This document shows, piece after piece, positions 35,211-44,130 of a DNA stretch of 64,000 nt; positions within the stretch are counted from its first letter, which is position 1; each line of letters opens with the position of its first letter. The stretch is taken from contig JACPAV010000010.1 of the NCBI GenBank assembly GCA_016180645.1, positions 44,490 through 108,489 of the forward strand. The letters are read 5' to 3'. This DNA is from Nitrospirota bacterium (lineage in GTDB: Bacteria > JACPQY01). A program made the position numbers and the translations under genes. The notes under the pieces were generated by a model. It was not told the DNA's origin. It was given only the letters and a program-made list of their open reading frames with translations, and did not search any database.

Positions 35211-35793
35211 TGTGCTGCGTCTCCTGCGGAGGCTTTCGCAGTCGGGGATGAAAATTCACTACCTGGAAGGCAACCATGATTTCAACCTGCATCCCTACGT
35301 GGAGGATGCTTTGGGATCGGAGGTGAGCCAGGAACTCGAATGGTCGTTCGGGGGTCGCCGGGCGCTGCTGACCCACGGCGACGGACTGGACCCCGGCGAT
35401 GTGAAGTATCGCATCCTGAAGCGGATCGTGCGGTCGCCCTTCTTCAGGTTCCTGACGGCCTGCCTGCCCGGTTCCGCCATGTGGCGATTGGGGCTGCAAT
35501 TCTCCACGGTGAGCCGGAGTTACCTCGGCCGGGACCGCCCCCAATTAGAGGCCCAAACGGCTTTTGCGCAGGACCGCGTTCGCGCGGGTTACGACGTCGT
35601 GATTCTGGGCCACGCGCATGTGCCCGGAATCGTGCCCGTGGAATCCAACGGGCGAAAAGGACTGTATGTCAATGTGGGCGACTGGCTCACGAATTTCACC
35701 TACGTGGACGTCCAGGATGGGCGTTTCACGATCAAAACGATGGACGGGCGTCCCCTGGATGCCCGGGTGTCTGCGAACGAGGAGGTCGTATGA
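35032..35793 (+). CDS. lpxH: UDP-2,3-diacylglucosamine diphosphatase-like metallophosphoesterase (LpxH-like)
   Basis: 253 residues. Metal ligands of the calcineurin-like fold appear in order: SDVH (D9, H11), AGDLLD (D42), EGNHDF, LTHGDG and GHAH. LpxH cleaves UDP-2,3-diacylglucosamine to lipid X in lipid A synthesis at the inner membrane; the SDVHL / GDLLDLW / EGNHDFNL pattern fits this family, though related YbbF-like phosphatases cannot be excluded. TTG 35032 (or TTG 35035) is the start; an in-frame TGA directly precedes it. The upstream 217 bp are duplicated at 33248. The stop overlaps the next gene. Confidence 0.82.
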   Translation: MLGDLILSDVHLRGEGDPRQSQFVRFMEAKAPEVENLFIAGDLLDLWFGMKPILVREYYPVLRLLRRLSQSGMKIHYLEGNHDFNLHPYVEDALGSEVSQELEWSFGGRRALLTHGDGLDPGDVKYRILKRIVRSPFFRFLTACLPGSAMWRLGLQFSTVSRSYLGRDRPQLEAQTAFAQDRVRAGYDVVILGHAHVPGIVPVESNGRKGLYVNVGDWLTNFTYVDVQDGRFTIKTMDGRPLDARVSANEEVV

Positions 35794-36332
35794 TATCCAA
35801 AAGGCTGATCCCGCATCCCAAGCTGAAACAAATCTTCGGCTGGTTCGTAAAGAAGACCTTCCACGATTTGGAAATCCGGAATGGCGGCGAGTCGTCCTAC
35901 CTGACAGACCTGCTCTCGGAATTCGCCCGGTCGGAGCGTGTGTTCAAGGTGCTGGACGCCCAGGGTCGGCCGCTCCGGACCATCGTGGAGCTGCTCGAAG
36001 CTCGTCAGAAGACCGAAGACCGGCAGGGGATCGAGCTGGATCAGCACATCGGGGACTATTCCCTGTTCATGACGGGCTTCTTTGTCGAGTTTCTTCGCCG
36101 CGGCGGTTTTGTTAATCTGTATCGAGAGGAAGGCATGAGAGCATACTGGCGGCTATCCAATGAAATCCGGTTCTCCGGCATGGAGGGATCCCGTCTGTTC
36201 GGCGACCTCGCGGCCGATTTCGACCGTCTGTCCGCCGCTCTCCATTATCTTCGGAACACTTACATCGGAAAGAAATGGGTGGACGATCCGTCCAAGGACG
36301 TGGCCGAGGTGATTCCGCTCCATCGCGCATGA
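35790..36332 (+). CDS. Hypothetical protein between lpxH-like and coaBC genes
   Basis: 180 residues, soluble, mixed alpha/beta, no motif I recognise. ATG 35790 overlaps the previous stop and has GGAGG at 35781-35785, a good ribosome site. It ends overlapping coaBC by four bases, so it lies in a tight three-gene operon. The sequence (HDLEIRNGGESSYLTDLLSE, YSLFMTGFFVEFLRR) suggests a helical protein; function not inferred. Confidence 0.75.
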   Translation: MISKRLIPHPKLKQIFGWFVKKTFHDLEIRNGGESSYLTDLLSEFARSERVFKVLDAQGRPLRTIVELLEARQKTEDRQGIELDQHIGDYSLFMTGFFVEFLRRGGFVNLYREEGMRAYWRLSNEIRFSGMEGSRLFGDLAADFDRLSAALHYLRNTYIGKKWVDDPSKDVAEVIPLHRA

Positions 36333-37546
36333 GCTACCTCAAGGGCCGGACGATCGTTGTAGGCGTTTCCGGAGGGATCGCCGCCTACAAAGTCTGTGAG
36401 TTGGTCCGGCTCTACGCCGATGCGGGCGCGAGCGTTCACGTGGTGATGACGCGCGGGGCGCAGGAGTTCGTGCGGCCGCTGACGTTTGAAACCCTGACGG
36501 AGAACCCTGTTATGACCGACGTGTTCGCGCTCCAGCAATCGAAGATCTGGCATATCGATCTCCCGGGGAAGGCGGACGCGGTAGTGGTGGCCCCCGCCAC
36601 GGCCAACATCGTGGCGAGAATGGCTCAGGGGCTCGCGGACGATCCGGTTACGACGTTCCTGCTCGCCACCAAGGCGCCGGTGTTGGTGGCGCCTGCCATG
36701 AACACCAACATGCTCGAACACCCGGCCTACCGGCAGAACGAAGCCCGAATCCGCGAGTTCGGTTATGAGGTGATCGAGCCGGGGGAGGGATTTCTGGCCT
36801 GCGGGTTTGTGGGCAAGGGGCGCATGGCGGAGCCGGAGGTCATTCTGAAAGCCACCGAGAAGCGACTGGCGCCCCAAAGCCTGAAGGGCAAGACGGTGCT
36901 GGTGACGGCCGGGCCGACGCGCGAGTATTGGGATTCGGCGCGATTCATTTCGAACCCTTCCTCCGGCCGAATGGGGTATGCGATTGCCCAGGAGGCGTGG
37001 TTGCGGGGGGGGGTGGTCACCCTGGTGGCCGGCCCGGTCGAGCGCGAGAACCCCGTGGGCGTTCGGACGATCCACGTCGAGACCGCCGAGCAGATGATGA
37101 GGGAGACTCTGACCGCCGGCCGGAAAGCGGATCTCGTGGTCATGGCGGCGGCGGTCGGCGATTTCATTCCGGAGAAGCCGGTGGCGGGAAAGATCAAGAA
37201 ACGCGAGGCGGCGGCAAACGGAACCGTTTCGCTGACGCTCCGGACGAATGTGGATATTCTGGAGACTTTGGGCCGAGAGAAAAACGGGACCTTGCTCGTG
37301 GGATTTGCCGCGGAGCCGGCGGGCCTCGTGTCCGCCGCCGGGTCCAAGCTGAAGGAGAAGAACTTGGATCTGCTCGTGGCCAATCCCATCGATGGAGCGG
37401 AGAGGGCCTTTGAATCGGAGGATAACCACGTTACGTTGTTCTGGCGCGACGGACGAACCGAGGATTGGCCGAGGCTGCCGAAGGACGAGGTGGCCAGACG
37501 GCTTCTCGAACGCGTGAGCGCCATGCTTCTTGACTCTCGTCGCTAG
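36329..37546 (+). CDS. coaBC: Bifunctional phosphopantothenoylcysteine decarboxylase/phosphopantothenate-cysteine ligase
   Basis: 405 residues carrying out two steps of coenzyme A synthesis. The CoaC flavodoxin-like half shows VVGVSGGIAAYK, the PxMN motif as PAMNTNML, and the catalytic Cys in LACGFVGKGRMAEP. The CoaB half starts VLVTAGPTREYWDSARFISN with the NPSSGRMGYAIA nucleotide-binding loop. Length and domain order are normal. ATG 36329 overlaps the upstream stop. Confidence 0.95.
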   Translation: MSYLKGRTIVVGVSGGIAAYKVCELVRLYADAGASVHVVMTRGAQEFVRPLTFETLTENPVMTDVFALQQSKIWHIDLPGKADAVVVAPATANIVARMAQGLADDPVTTFLLATKAPVLVAPAMNTNMLEHPAYRQNEARIREFGYEVIEPGEGFLACGFVGKGRMAEPEVILKATEKRLAPQSLKGKTVLVTAGPTREYWDSARFISNPSSGRMGYAIAQEAWLRGGVVTLVAGPVERENPVGVRTIHVETAEQMMRETLTAGRKADLVVMAAAVGDFIPEKPVAGKIKKREAAANGTVSLTLRTNVDILETLGREKNGTLLVGFAAEPAGLVSAAGSKLKEKNLDLLVANPIDGAERAFESEDNHVTLFWRDGRTEDWPRLPKDEVARRLLERVSAMLLDSRR

Positions 37547-37564
37547 TGGGCGAACAATAGGACT

Positions 37565-37759
37565 ATGGCAGATCGAATTGAAGGTTTCGATACGGGCGGG
37601 GGCCTGAGGTCCAGTGCTCGAGTGCAGCAGGGGGACGAGGATCGTCAGCGCAGGGCGGCGGAGGCTGAGGATCGTCGCCGGAGAGAAGACCAGGCCGAAG
37701 CGCTAAGGCAAGCGGAGCAGTCTCGTGGCCGCGGCCGGCAGCTCGACACCCTCGCCTAA
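37565..37759 (+). CDS. Small charged hypothetical protein
   Basis: 64 residues, one-third Arg/Glu/Asp/Gln, probably one long helix (DRQRRAAEAEDRRRREDQAE). ATG 37565 is 18 bp after coaBC. It converges on the lipid kinase gene, overlapping it by four bases. No family was recognised; composition is consistent with a real small protein but chance cannot be excluded. Confidence 0.45.
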   Translation: MADRIEGFDTGGGLRSSARVQQGDEDRQRRAAEAEDRRRREDQAEALRQAEQSRGRGRQLDTLA

Positions 37760-38697
37760 CTTCGACTCTTTCGAATCACCTTCAGGGCCCCCGGCACAAT
37801 CTCAAACGTGGCCGGGAGTGTTCCGGGCTGTTCGCCATCCAAATCGATCAGCACTCGTTCGTCCGATTCGACGTCCATCCGCGTCGTTCGGTAGAAGTGA
37901 ATCGCAGGGTTCGGGAGCACCTCGGTGGTTTCGTAGAGTTTCGACAGATTGCGAACGATCGTCAGCGGAGACATGGCATCGAGGACGATGACGTCGAAGA
38001 GGCCGTCGTCCAGGATGGCCTTCGGCGCCCCACGCATCCCTCCGCCAAAGTACTGTCCGTTGCCTATGATCACGGCGGTGATCTTCTGATCGAAGGAATG
38101 GCCGTCGAATTTCATCCGGATGGATTTTGGACGGTAGGAAAAAAGCGAGACGAGGGTGTTGATGTAGAAGGTAAAGAAACTTCCGAGCCATTTCGGCGAC
38201 CGATTCGCGCGGTCCACCACTTCGCCGCCGAGGCCGAAATCGGCGATGTTGATAAAAGCGCGCGAGGTGGGCCGACCTTCATGATTCCTCAGGCGCGCCA
38301 CGCCGAGGTCGGTGGGGAGGGGAGGAGCGGAGGCCAAGAAGGCGAGGGCCGCCTGAGGTTCCCGTGGGACTCCGATGGATCGGATAAAGTCCGAGCCGGT
38401 GCCGAGCGGAACGACTCCCATGGCGGTGTCGGACTTGCCCGCGAGGTAAAACCCATGGGCGACCTCGTTGATCGTTCCATCCCCTCCAACGGCCACTACG
38501 ACGGTGAAACCTTGCTTGACCGCCTCAGCGGTGAGGTCCGGAATGTCGCCGCGCGTACGGGAGGTCCTCAGCTCGAAGGATGAGAAGCGCTGATCGAGTT
38601 CTTTCTGGAGGTGCGGCAACTGTTTTCCGAGGCGACCGGCCCCGGCCGAGGGATTGGCAATGAAGCAGAACGACCTGGCCGGAGCTTCGGGGGTCAT
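37756..38697 (-). CDS. Diacylglycerol/lipid kinase (YegS/DgkB-like)
   Basis: 313 residues. The N-terminal ATP-binding fold has IANPSAGAGR and VVVAVGGDGTINEVAHG (GGDGT motif), then PLGTGSDFIRSIG. The C-terminal beta-sandwich follows (FGLGGEVVDRANR, GNGQYFGGGM). These enzymes phosphorylate lipids such as diacylglycerol or related prenols; the substrate is not determined. It is the last gene of a minus-strand unit with the RodZ-like and TPR lipoprotein genes. Confidence 0.88.
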   Translation of the reverse strand: MTPEAPARSFCFIANPSAGAGRLGKQLPHLQKELDQRFSSFELRTSRTRGDIPDLTAEAVKQGFTVVVAVGGDGTINEVAHGFYLAGKSDTAMGVVPLGTGSDFIRSIGVPREPQAALAFLASAPPLPTDLGVARLRNHEGRPTSRAFINIADFGLGGEVVDRANRSPKWLGSFFTFYINTLVSLFSYRPKSIRMKFDGHSFDQKITAVIIGNGQYFGGGMRGAPKAILDDGLFDVIVLDAMSPLTIVRNLSKLYETTEVLPNPAIHFYRTTRMDVESDERVLIDLDGEQPGTLPATFEIVPGALKVIRKSRS

Positions 38698-38711
38698 CCC
38701 ACCATCCGTCT

Positions 38712-38732
38712 GAGATTTGACATTTGAGATTT
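38712..38732. repeat. Heptamer repeat GAnATTT x3 between yegS-like and rodZ-like genes
   Basis: GAGATTT, GACATTT, GAGATTT, flanked by CCCACCATC on one side and GGTGGTGGG on the other. The same layout (CCACC, GATTTGA-type units, GGTGG) recurs at 59485-59555 before rodA. Confidence 0.8.
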
Positions 38733-38746
38733 CAGAGGTGGTGGGA

Positions 38747-39496
38747 TCACGGAAAAGTCATCCTGGCCGCCGATCCCAGCCATTCCATCTGATCCACCTT
38801 CTTGCCTTCGTAGTAGACATCCAAGGCCCTGGGTTTGAAAAGGATCAATCGAATCTTTCTCCGGCCGGAGAGCCGTTTCCTTTCGCCTTCCCGGAGAAAC
38901 AGTTTCTGCGGCTCCTCGCCATCCACTTGGTATTCCACCGAGGTGAATTCGCGGCATACCAGTTCGACGGAAACCTTTCCCTGCGCCTCGCCGTTGCCGC
39001 CCAGGGCGGTCACGGTAACGGCGGATTTGCGAGGGGCAAGTCCCCAGACGGCCAATCCGAGAATGATGAACAGGATACCCCCCACGAGAAGCAGTCTGCG
39101 CCGATCCATGGCCCAGGGGGAGGGGCCGGCGTCGGACGTGTTTCTCCGGAACGTCATGAAAAGGGCGATGACTTCGGCCCAGGACTGCGGGTCTTCGCCA
39201 AGAACCGTGAGGATCTCTCTGAGATGCGCGCGGAAGTAGATTTCGGGAAGGGTGACCGGTGCGTCGTCATTCTCGATCGCCTGAAGGGTGGCGGATGAGA
39301 TCTTGGTCCGGACGGAAAGATCGTTCAGGGTGATCCCCGCGGCCTCGCGCTTCTCCCTCAGTCGCGCGCCCAGCGGGGGGGGGGGCGAGGCATGGGGGGG
39401 TCGGCCCGGGAGGTTCCGGGAGGGTCCACGGGAGGTCGCCTTTTCGACCCGGCCGAGGAGGTGGAGCGGGCTCCGGGATTCCGTGGTGACGGTCAC
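38747..39496 (-). CDS. RodZ-like helix-turn-helix membrane protein
   Basis: 249 residues. An N-terminal Cro/RodZ-type HTH (LGARLREKREAAGITLNDL ... ISSATLQAIEN, residues about 42-75), a middle charged segment, one membrane helix (LLLVGGILFIILGLAVWGL, about 135-153) and a C-terminal beta domain (EYQVDGEEPQKLFLREGE) like DUF4115. RodZ links MreB filaments to the cell-wall machine; mreB lies 16 kb away in this window. The first about 40 residues are Pro/Arg-rich. GTG 39496 overlaps the upstream gene's stop. Confidence 0.8.
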   Translation of the reverse strand: MTVTTESRSPLHLLGRVEKATSRGPSRNLPGRPPHASPPPPLGARLREKREAAGITLNDLSVRTKISSATLQAIENDDAPVTLPEIYFRAHLREILTVLGEDPQSWAEVIALFMTFRRNTSDAGPSPWAMDRRRLLLVGGILFIILGLAVWGLAPRKSAVTVTALGGNGEAQGKVSVELVCREFTSVEYQVDGEEPQKLFLREGERKRLSGRRKIRLILFKPRALDVYYEGKKVDQMEWLGSAARMTFP

Positions 39497-40248
39497 TTCA
39501 ACAGTTCGAGTTTGCTACGCGCTTGGCGGGCGAAATCGCTGTAGGGCGCGAGACGGATCACTTCCTGGTATTCGACCTTGGCCGATTCCTTCCGGCCGGT
39601 CTCGGCGAGGAGATCCCCCATGTTGAAGTGGGCCTCCACATAGTCGGGGTTCAACTTGAGCGATTGCCGGAAGGCGTCCTCGGCATCCGCGTTTTTCTTC
39701 ACGCATCGCAGGGCAAGTCCCATGCTGTTGAGCAGGAACGAATGTTCCGGACGGAATCTCAGGCCGTTTCGAGCCGCGGCCAGCGCCTGGTCGCAATCGT
39801 GTTTCAAGTAGTACGTGTAGCTCAGGTTCTGGTAGACATTTTCGGGAGCGGGATAGAGGACGTTCGAGAGCGCCGCCTGGAATTCTTGAATGGCGCTGTC
39901 GTGCCGGCCGAGGCCGGCATAGATCACACCCAGTCTGTTGTGGGCCTCGGCGTAGTCTTTCTTCAGTTCGACGGCCCGCTTGAGATGCTCGATGGCCTCA
40001 CCCGTCCGCCCGATGCCCTGGTAGGCGATGCCCATATCGAACTGGATGACCGCATCCTTGGGATTCAGTTTCTCCGCCTTCATCAATTCCTCAAGGGCGG
40101 GGGTATAGTTGCGCTCGGAAAGGTAGGATTCGGCCACACGCTGGTGGACGAGTGCCTTCTGGTTCGAACCGCAGCCGGACGCGGCGACACCGACCCACAC
40201 AACGGCGGCCAAGCCACGGCTTGACAAGGTTCGGAACGCGTCTATCAT
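39493..40248 (-). CDS. TPR lipoprotein (PilF/PilW-like pilotin type)
   Basis: About 251 residues from ATG 40248 (ATG 40266 and one further upstream start are possible). Signal peptide with lipobox VAASGC, then six or so TPR units (for example AIEHLKRAVELKKDYAEAHNRLGVIY and AFRQSLKLNPDYVEAHFNMG). The size and lipoprotein-plus-TPR plan match PilF, the pilotin that helps assemble the PilQ secretin; a general TPR lipoprotein is the alternative. The start region overlaps the divergent fur start at CATG. Confidence 0.78.
   Translation of the reverse strand: MIDAFRTLSSRGLAAVVWVGVAASGCGSNQKALVHQRVAESYLSERNYTPALEELMKAEKLNPKDAVIQFDMGIAYQGIGRTGEAIEHLKRAVELKKDYAEAHNRLGVIYAGLGRHDSAIQEFQAALSNVLYPAPENVYQNLSYTYYLKHDCDQALAAARNGLRFRPEHSFLLNSMGLALRCVKKNADAEDAFRQSLKLNPDYVEAHFNMGDLLAETGRKESAKVEYQEVIRLAPYSDFARQARSKLELLK
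40221..40248 (+). promoter_or_regulatory. Promoter of fur-family gene
   Basis: TTGACA (40221-40226), 16-base spacer, TATCAT (40243-40248). The predicted start near 40255 supports ATG 40265 rather than ATG 40247 as the fur start. The promoter lies inside the first codons of the divergent lipoprotein gene. Confidence 0.55.
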
Positions 40249-40264
40249 GGTTTTCGATATCTCC

Positions 40265-40687
40265 ATGATCCCCAACAATCAGGTCGGAAGCCTTTTTCGA
40301 CAGAACGGACTTCGGCTGACCAAGCAGCGCCAGGCCATCATCAACATCTTCCTTCGTTCACGCAAGCACCTCAGTGTGGAGGAACTCTACCAGCGGGTGA
40401 AAAAACTGTCGCCCTCCATCGGGTATGCCACCGTGTATCGCACGGTCAAGGTCCTTACCCGGGCCAATCTGGCCGAGGAGCGGCAATTTGGGGATGGCCG
40501 CTCCCGCTTCGAGAGCGCGATGGAGAAGAAGCATCATGACCACCTCATCTGCGTGAAGTGTGGAAAGATCGTCGAGTTTGAAAACGACCAGATCGAGCAG
40601 TTGCAAGAGGCGGCGGCGCGGCACCGCGGCTTCAAAGTGCTCAGCCACAAGCTCGAACTCTACGGCCACTGCCCCTCCTGCCAGTAG
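40265..40687 (+). CDS. fur: Fur-family metal-responsive repressor (Fur/PerR type)
   Basis: 140 residues. A winged-helix DNA-binding domain (LRLTKQRQAIINIFL, YATVYRTVKVL) is followed by the metal-binding core KKHHDHLICVKCGKIVEF and a structural zinc site of two CxxC pairs (CVKC, CPSC). It represses iron- or peroxide-responsive genes; Fur versus PerR cannot be told from the sequence alone. ATG 40265 was chosen over ATG 40247 because of the promoter position and family length. Confidence 0.9.
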   Translation: MIPNNQVGSLFRQNGLRLTKQRQAIINIFLRSRKHLSVEELYQRVKKLSPSIGYATVYRTVKVLTRANLAEERQFGDGRSRFESAMEKKHHDHLICVKCGKIVEFENDQIEQLQEAAARHRGFKVLSHKLELYGHCPSCQ

Positions 40688-40717
40688 CTCCGGCCCCCCT
40701 CCAATCCTCCACCCGCA

Positions 40718-41269
40718 CTAGATCCGCGGCAGCGTGATGCCGACCTGCGACTGGTACTTGCCTTTTCGATCTTTATAGGTGGTCTCGGGCGCCTCGGAGC
40801 CTTCAAAGAAGATCACTTGGGCCAGGCCCTCGTTGGCATAAATTCGCGCGGGGAGGGGGGTGGTGTTCGAAATTTCAAGAGTCACATATCCTTCCCATCC
40901 GGGTTCCAGGGGTGTGACGTTGGTGATGATTCCGCACCGGGCATAGGTGGACTTGCCGACGCAAATGGTCATCGTGTTCTGAGGGATCTTGAAGAACTCG
41001 ACGCTCCGGGCGAGGGCGAAGGAATTCGGAGGAACGATGCAGCAGGCGCCCTTGAAGTCGATGAACGAGGCCGGGTCGAAGTGCTTGGGATCGACAATGG
41101 TGGTGTTGATATTGGTGAAGATCTTGAATTCATCGGCGACGCGGAGATCGTAGCCGTAGGAGGACAGGCCGTAGGAAATGACGTCGGTTCGGACCTGTTT
41201 TTCGACGAAGGGATGGATCATGTCCTTCTCGCGCGCCATTTTCCGGATCCATCGATCGTTGCAGATCAT
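40718..41269 (-). CDS. dcd: dCTP deaminase
   Basis: 183 residues, trimeric enzyme converting dCTP to dUTP for thymidylate synthesis. NDRWIRKMA at the start, [16 protein letters not shown], the catalytic core [24 protein letters not shown] and the C-terminal [12 protein letters not shown] are all typical. ATG 41269 has AAGGAAGAG upstream, while the frame is open further 5' without family resemblance. It is last in the minus-strand operon that starts with cca. Confidence 0.94.
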   Translation of the reverse strand: MICNDRWIRKMAREKDMIHPFVEKQVRTDVISYGLSSYGYDLRVADEFKIFTNINTTIVDPKHFDPASFIDFKGACCIVPPNSFALARSVEFFKIPQNTMTICVGKSTYARCGIITNVTPLEPGWEGYVTLEISNTTPLPARIYANEGLAQVIFFEGSEAPETTYKDRKGKYQSQVGITLPRI

Positions 41270-41303
41270 GATCTCTTCCTTGAACCGGGGAGGGTATGAC
41301 AAT

Positions 41304-42056
41304 TCATCTATGTGGCCGTTTCTGTTTCGCGAATTCGTATAGCATGATCGCTGCGGCAACGGAAACGTTCATCGAATCGAGTCGCGGGTCTTGAGCAATG
41401 GACACCAGGGCGTCGCAGCGCTTCTTGGTGAGTTCGCGAAGCCCCTCGCCTTCCTCCCCCACCACCAGAGCCAGCGGTTCTCCCGCATCGATGGGTGAGG
41501 CATCCACGGGGGCGCCACCGGGATCCGCCCCGAGCACCCTGAACCCGGCCGATTGGAGCGCGGTGATGGTCTGGGCCATGTTGGCCACGAGAACGATGGG
41601 GATGTGCCAGGCGGTCCCGGCGGACGTGCGGATGACCGTCTCCGTAATCTGCGCCGCGCGATCTTTGGGAAGGACCACGGCGGCACAGCCCAGGGCAAAA
41701 GCCGTTCGAATGATGGCGCCTACGTTACGGGGATCGAGCAGGTGGTCGAGCAACACCCAAAGATCCTGAAGTCCCGCTTTCTCAAGGCATTGATCAAGAG
41801 TTTGGTACGGGAACGATTCCGCAAGAGCCACGATTCCCTGGGCATGTCGGTCGGGGTAGCGGCGGTGGAACTCGCGGGGGTCGAGCACCAGGATGCGGAC
41901 TCCCGCCCGTCCCGCGTCTTCCAGCAGAGTTTCGAGGCGCCGCTCCTGAACTCCCTGCCGGATCTGAATCTCTCTCAGGCGAGTCCGCTTGGAGGAGAGG
42001 GCCTCCGCCACCGTGTGGGGACCGAACAGAATCAAGTCCGAGTGGGGAGGTCTCAA
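41304..42056 (-). CDS. rlmB: 23S rRNA 2'-O-methyltransferase of the TrmH/RlmB family
   Basis: 250 residues: an N-terminal substrate-binding domain ([11 protein letters not shown] ... [10 protein letters not shown]) and a SPOUT knot with [28 protein letters not shown] and [10 protein letters not shown], the three SPOUT motifs. HAQGI and DPRNVGA point to RlmB-type 2'-O-methylation of 23S rRNA G2251. TTG 42056 overlaps the pyrF stop (TTGA); upstream in-frame sequence belongs to pyrF. Confidence 0.88.
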   Translation of the reverse strand: MRPPHSDLILFGPHTVAEALSSKRTRLREIQIRQGVQERRLETLLEDAGRAGVRILVLDPREFHRRYPDRHAQGIVALAESFPYQTLDQCLEKAGLQDLWVLLDHLLDPRNVGAIIRTAFALGCAAVVLPKDRAAQITETVIRTSAGTAWHIPIVLVANMAQTITALQSAGFRVLGADPGGAPVDASPIDAGEPLALVVGEEGEGLRELTKKRCDALVSIAQDPRLDSMNVSVAAAIMLYEFAKQKRPHR

Positions 42057-42766
42057 TTTGCGGGGAGGGAGCCGAGGATCGATTCGAGCGTTCGGACCGG
42101 GTCCGGAGAACTCCAGACCGGCCGGCCGATCACGAGGTAGTCTGCGCCCCATTCGACGGCCTGCTGGGGCGTGGCTTTCCGCTTCTGATCGTCGGCTGGG
42201 GAATCCGGCAATCGAATGCCGGGAGTGACGAGGAGGAACTCCTTGCCGCAACCTCGTCGAACCACCGGGATTTCGTGCGGAGAGCACACCGCTCCGTCCA
42301 AGCCGCACCGATGGGCCAGCTTGGCGAGGCGCTCGACGATTTGGGTGAGGGGATGCGCGACGCCAAGATGTTCCAGGTCGAGCTGACTGAGGGAGGTGAG
42401 GAGGGTTACGGCAATCAGGCGCGGTCTCGCCACGCCGATCTTCCCGGCTTCATCCGTGACCGCTTCCGCGGCCGCCCGCATCATCGGTTCACCCCCCTGG
42501 GCGTGAACGTTCACGATGTCCACCTGCATCCGGACAACCTCGCGCAAGGCACGGGAGACGGTGACCGGCACATCGTGGAATTTCAGATCAAGAAAAACCC
42601 GAAGTCCCTGCCGCTTGAGCTCCGCCACGGCGCGTGAGCCTTCGGTGGTGAAGAGTTCACTCCCGATCTTGAAAAAATCGACCAGCCCTTTCACGGCCTT
42701 CACCCACTCCATGGCTTCGTGGAGAGAAGCGGTGTCGAGCGCGAGAATAATCCTGTTAGTGGGCAA
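42053..42766 (-). CDS. pyrF: Orotidine 5'-phosphate decarboxylase
   Basis: 237 residues of the TIM-barrel enzyme making UMP. IILALDT at strand 1, the catalytic tetrad region [10 protein letters not shown] (DxKxxD), VTPGIR and the terminal YLVIGRPVW phosphate-binding loop are all present. TTG 42766 overlaps the proS stop by 11 bases, while the pyrF stop overlaps rlmB, so translation is coupled along the operon. Confidence 0.93.
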   Translation of the reverse strand: MPTNRIILALDTASLHEAMEWVKAVKGLVDFFKIGSELFTTEGSRAVAELKRQGLRVFLDLKFHDVPVTVSRALREVVRMQVDIVNVHAQGGEPMMRAAAEAVTDEAGKIGVARPRLIAVTLLTSLSQLDLEHLGVAHPLTQIVERLAKLAHRCGLDGAVCSPHEIPVVRRGCGKEFLLVTPGIRLPDSPADDQKRKATPQQAVEWGADYLVIGRPVWSSPDPVRTLESILGSLPAN

Positions 42767-44036
42767 GAGCCTCCCGAACCTTCTGCACGGTCTCCTCGGG
42801 CGTGATCTCCTGACTCGGCCCGCCGCGACGGAGTTTGAGTTCCAGCCGGCCTTTCTCGATGAGCCGTTTTCCGACCACCAGTTTCACGGGAATGCCGGTG
42901 AGATCGCCGTCTTTGAACTTCACGCCGGCCCGCTCGTTGCGATCGTCGAATAGGATCTCCAGCCCGGTGTCCGTCAGTGCCCGTTCGATTTCCGCCGCCT
43001 TTTCGACGGGCGCACCCTCCGGAACGGCCGTCGTGATCAGCACGTCATAGGGAGCGATCGCTCGCGGGAAGTACGGTCCGTCCGCGTCGTGGTTTTGTTC
43101 GATCGCGGCGGCCAATGTGCGACCGATCCCGATGCCATAGCATCCCATGACGATGACGCGCTCCGAGCCGGTTTCATCCAAGTAGACCGCCTTCATGGAT
43201 TTGGAATACTTCTCCCCGAGCTTGAAGACGTGGCCGACTTCGATGCCCCGCGTCAGCCGCGCTTGCTTCCCGCATTTGGGGCATGGACCCGCCGAAGCGA
43301 CCGGGGCTGATTCCGCCTTTGTCCCCGCCGTTAATTCCACATTCGCGGCAAAAGGGCACGCATCGCAGACGATCATTTGATCCTCTCCCGTGTCGGCGAG
43401 GACCATGAATTCGTGCGAGAAACTTCCACCGATGTTTCCCGTCGCCGCCTCGACCATCTGAAAACGCAGGCCGCAGCGCTGGAAAATCCGGTGGTAGGCC
43501 TCTGACATTCGCTGATAAGTGCCCTCGGCATCTTTTTCAGTGCGGTCGAAGCTGTAGGCATCCTTCATGACGAATTCGCGCCCGCGCATCAGGCCGAATC
43601 GGGGCCGCACTTCGTCTCTGAACTTGGTCTGAATCTGATAGAGAGTCACCGGCAACTGGCGGTGCGAGCGTACGTCGCGGCGGACCAGATCGGTGATGAC
43701 CTCTTCATGCGTGGGGCCGAGGCAGAACCAGCGTTCGTGACGGTCCTGGAAGCGCAAAAGTTCCTTTCCGTAGACGTCCCAGCGTCCCGTTTCCTGCCAG
43801 AGTTCGGCGGGGATGACCATCGGCATGACCACCTCCTGCGCGCCTGTGCGGTTCATCTCTTCACGCACGATGTTTTCGATCTTGCGGATGCTTCGCAGTC
43901 CGAGGGGCAGCAGATTGTAGACCCCGGCCGCCACCTTCCGGATCATGCCCGCCTTGAGCATGATTCGATGACTGACCACCTCGGCATCCGAGGGGTCCTC
44001 CCGAAGTGTCGGTATGTAGGCTTGGCTCCAGCGCAT
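42756..44036 (-). CDS. proS: Prolyl-tRNA synthetase lacking the INS editing domain
   Basis: 426 residues, against about 570 for usual bacterial ProRS. Class II motifs are intact: motif 2 ([27 protein letters not shown]), the [13 protein letters not shown] segment, and motif 3 ([17 protein letters not shown]). The roughly 180-residue INS editing domain that normally sits between these is replaced by a short stretch with two CxxC pairs (CDAC, CPKC) resembling a zinc ribbon. Editing of Ala-tRNA-Pro must then depend on another protein or be dispensable. ATG 44036 is standard ([13 protein letters not shown]). Confidence 0.93.
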   Translation of the reverse strand: MRWSQAYIPTLREDPSDAEVVSHRIMLKAGMIRKVAAGVYNLLPLGLRSIRKIENIVREEMNRTGAQEVVMPMVIPAELWQETGRWDVYGKELLRFQDRHERWFCLGPTHEEVITDLVRRDVRSHRQLPVTLYQIQTKFRDEVRPRFGLMRGREFVMKDAYSFDRTEKDAEGTYQRMSEAYHRIFQRCGLRFQMVEAATGNIGGSFSHEFMVLADTGEDQMIVCDACPFAANVELTAGTKAESAPVASAGPCPKCGKQARLTRGIEVGHVFKLGEKYSKSMKAVYLDETGSERVIVMGCYGIGIGRTLAAAIEQNHDADGPYFPRAIAPYDVLITTAVPEGAPVEKAAEIERALTDTGLEILFDDRNERAGVKFKDGDLTGIPVKLVVGKRLIEKGRLELKLRRGGPSQEITPEETVQKVREALAH

Positions 44037-44061
44037 GATTAGGAAATGGGTCTAGTGCACA

Positions 44062-44130
44062 AGGGGTCGAGTGGTCAAGTGGATTCTACATCCGGGCGCA
44101 GACGTCATGGAGTACTCGATCACTTGATCA
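44062..44130. repeat. Octamer/heptamer repeats around the ispG stop
   Basis: GTCGAGTGGTCAAGTG at about 44068-44083, and opposed CACTTGAT, CACTCGTT, CACTTCTC at about 44120-44143. On the minus strand the second block encodes the end of IspG and supplies its TGA stop. Unit length here is 8 bp, unlike the 7-bp arrays elsewhere. Confidence 0.65.
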
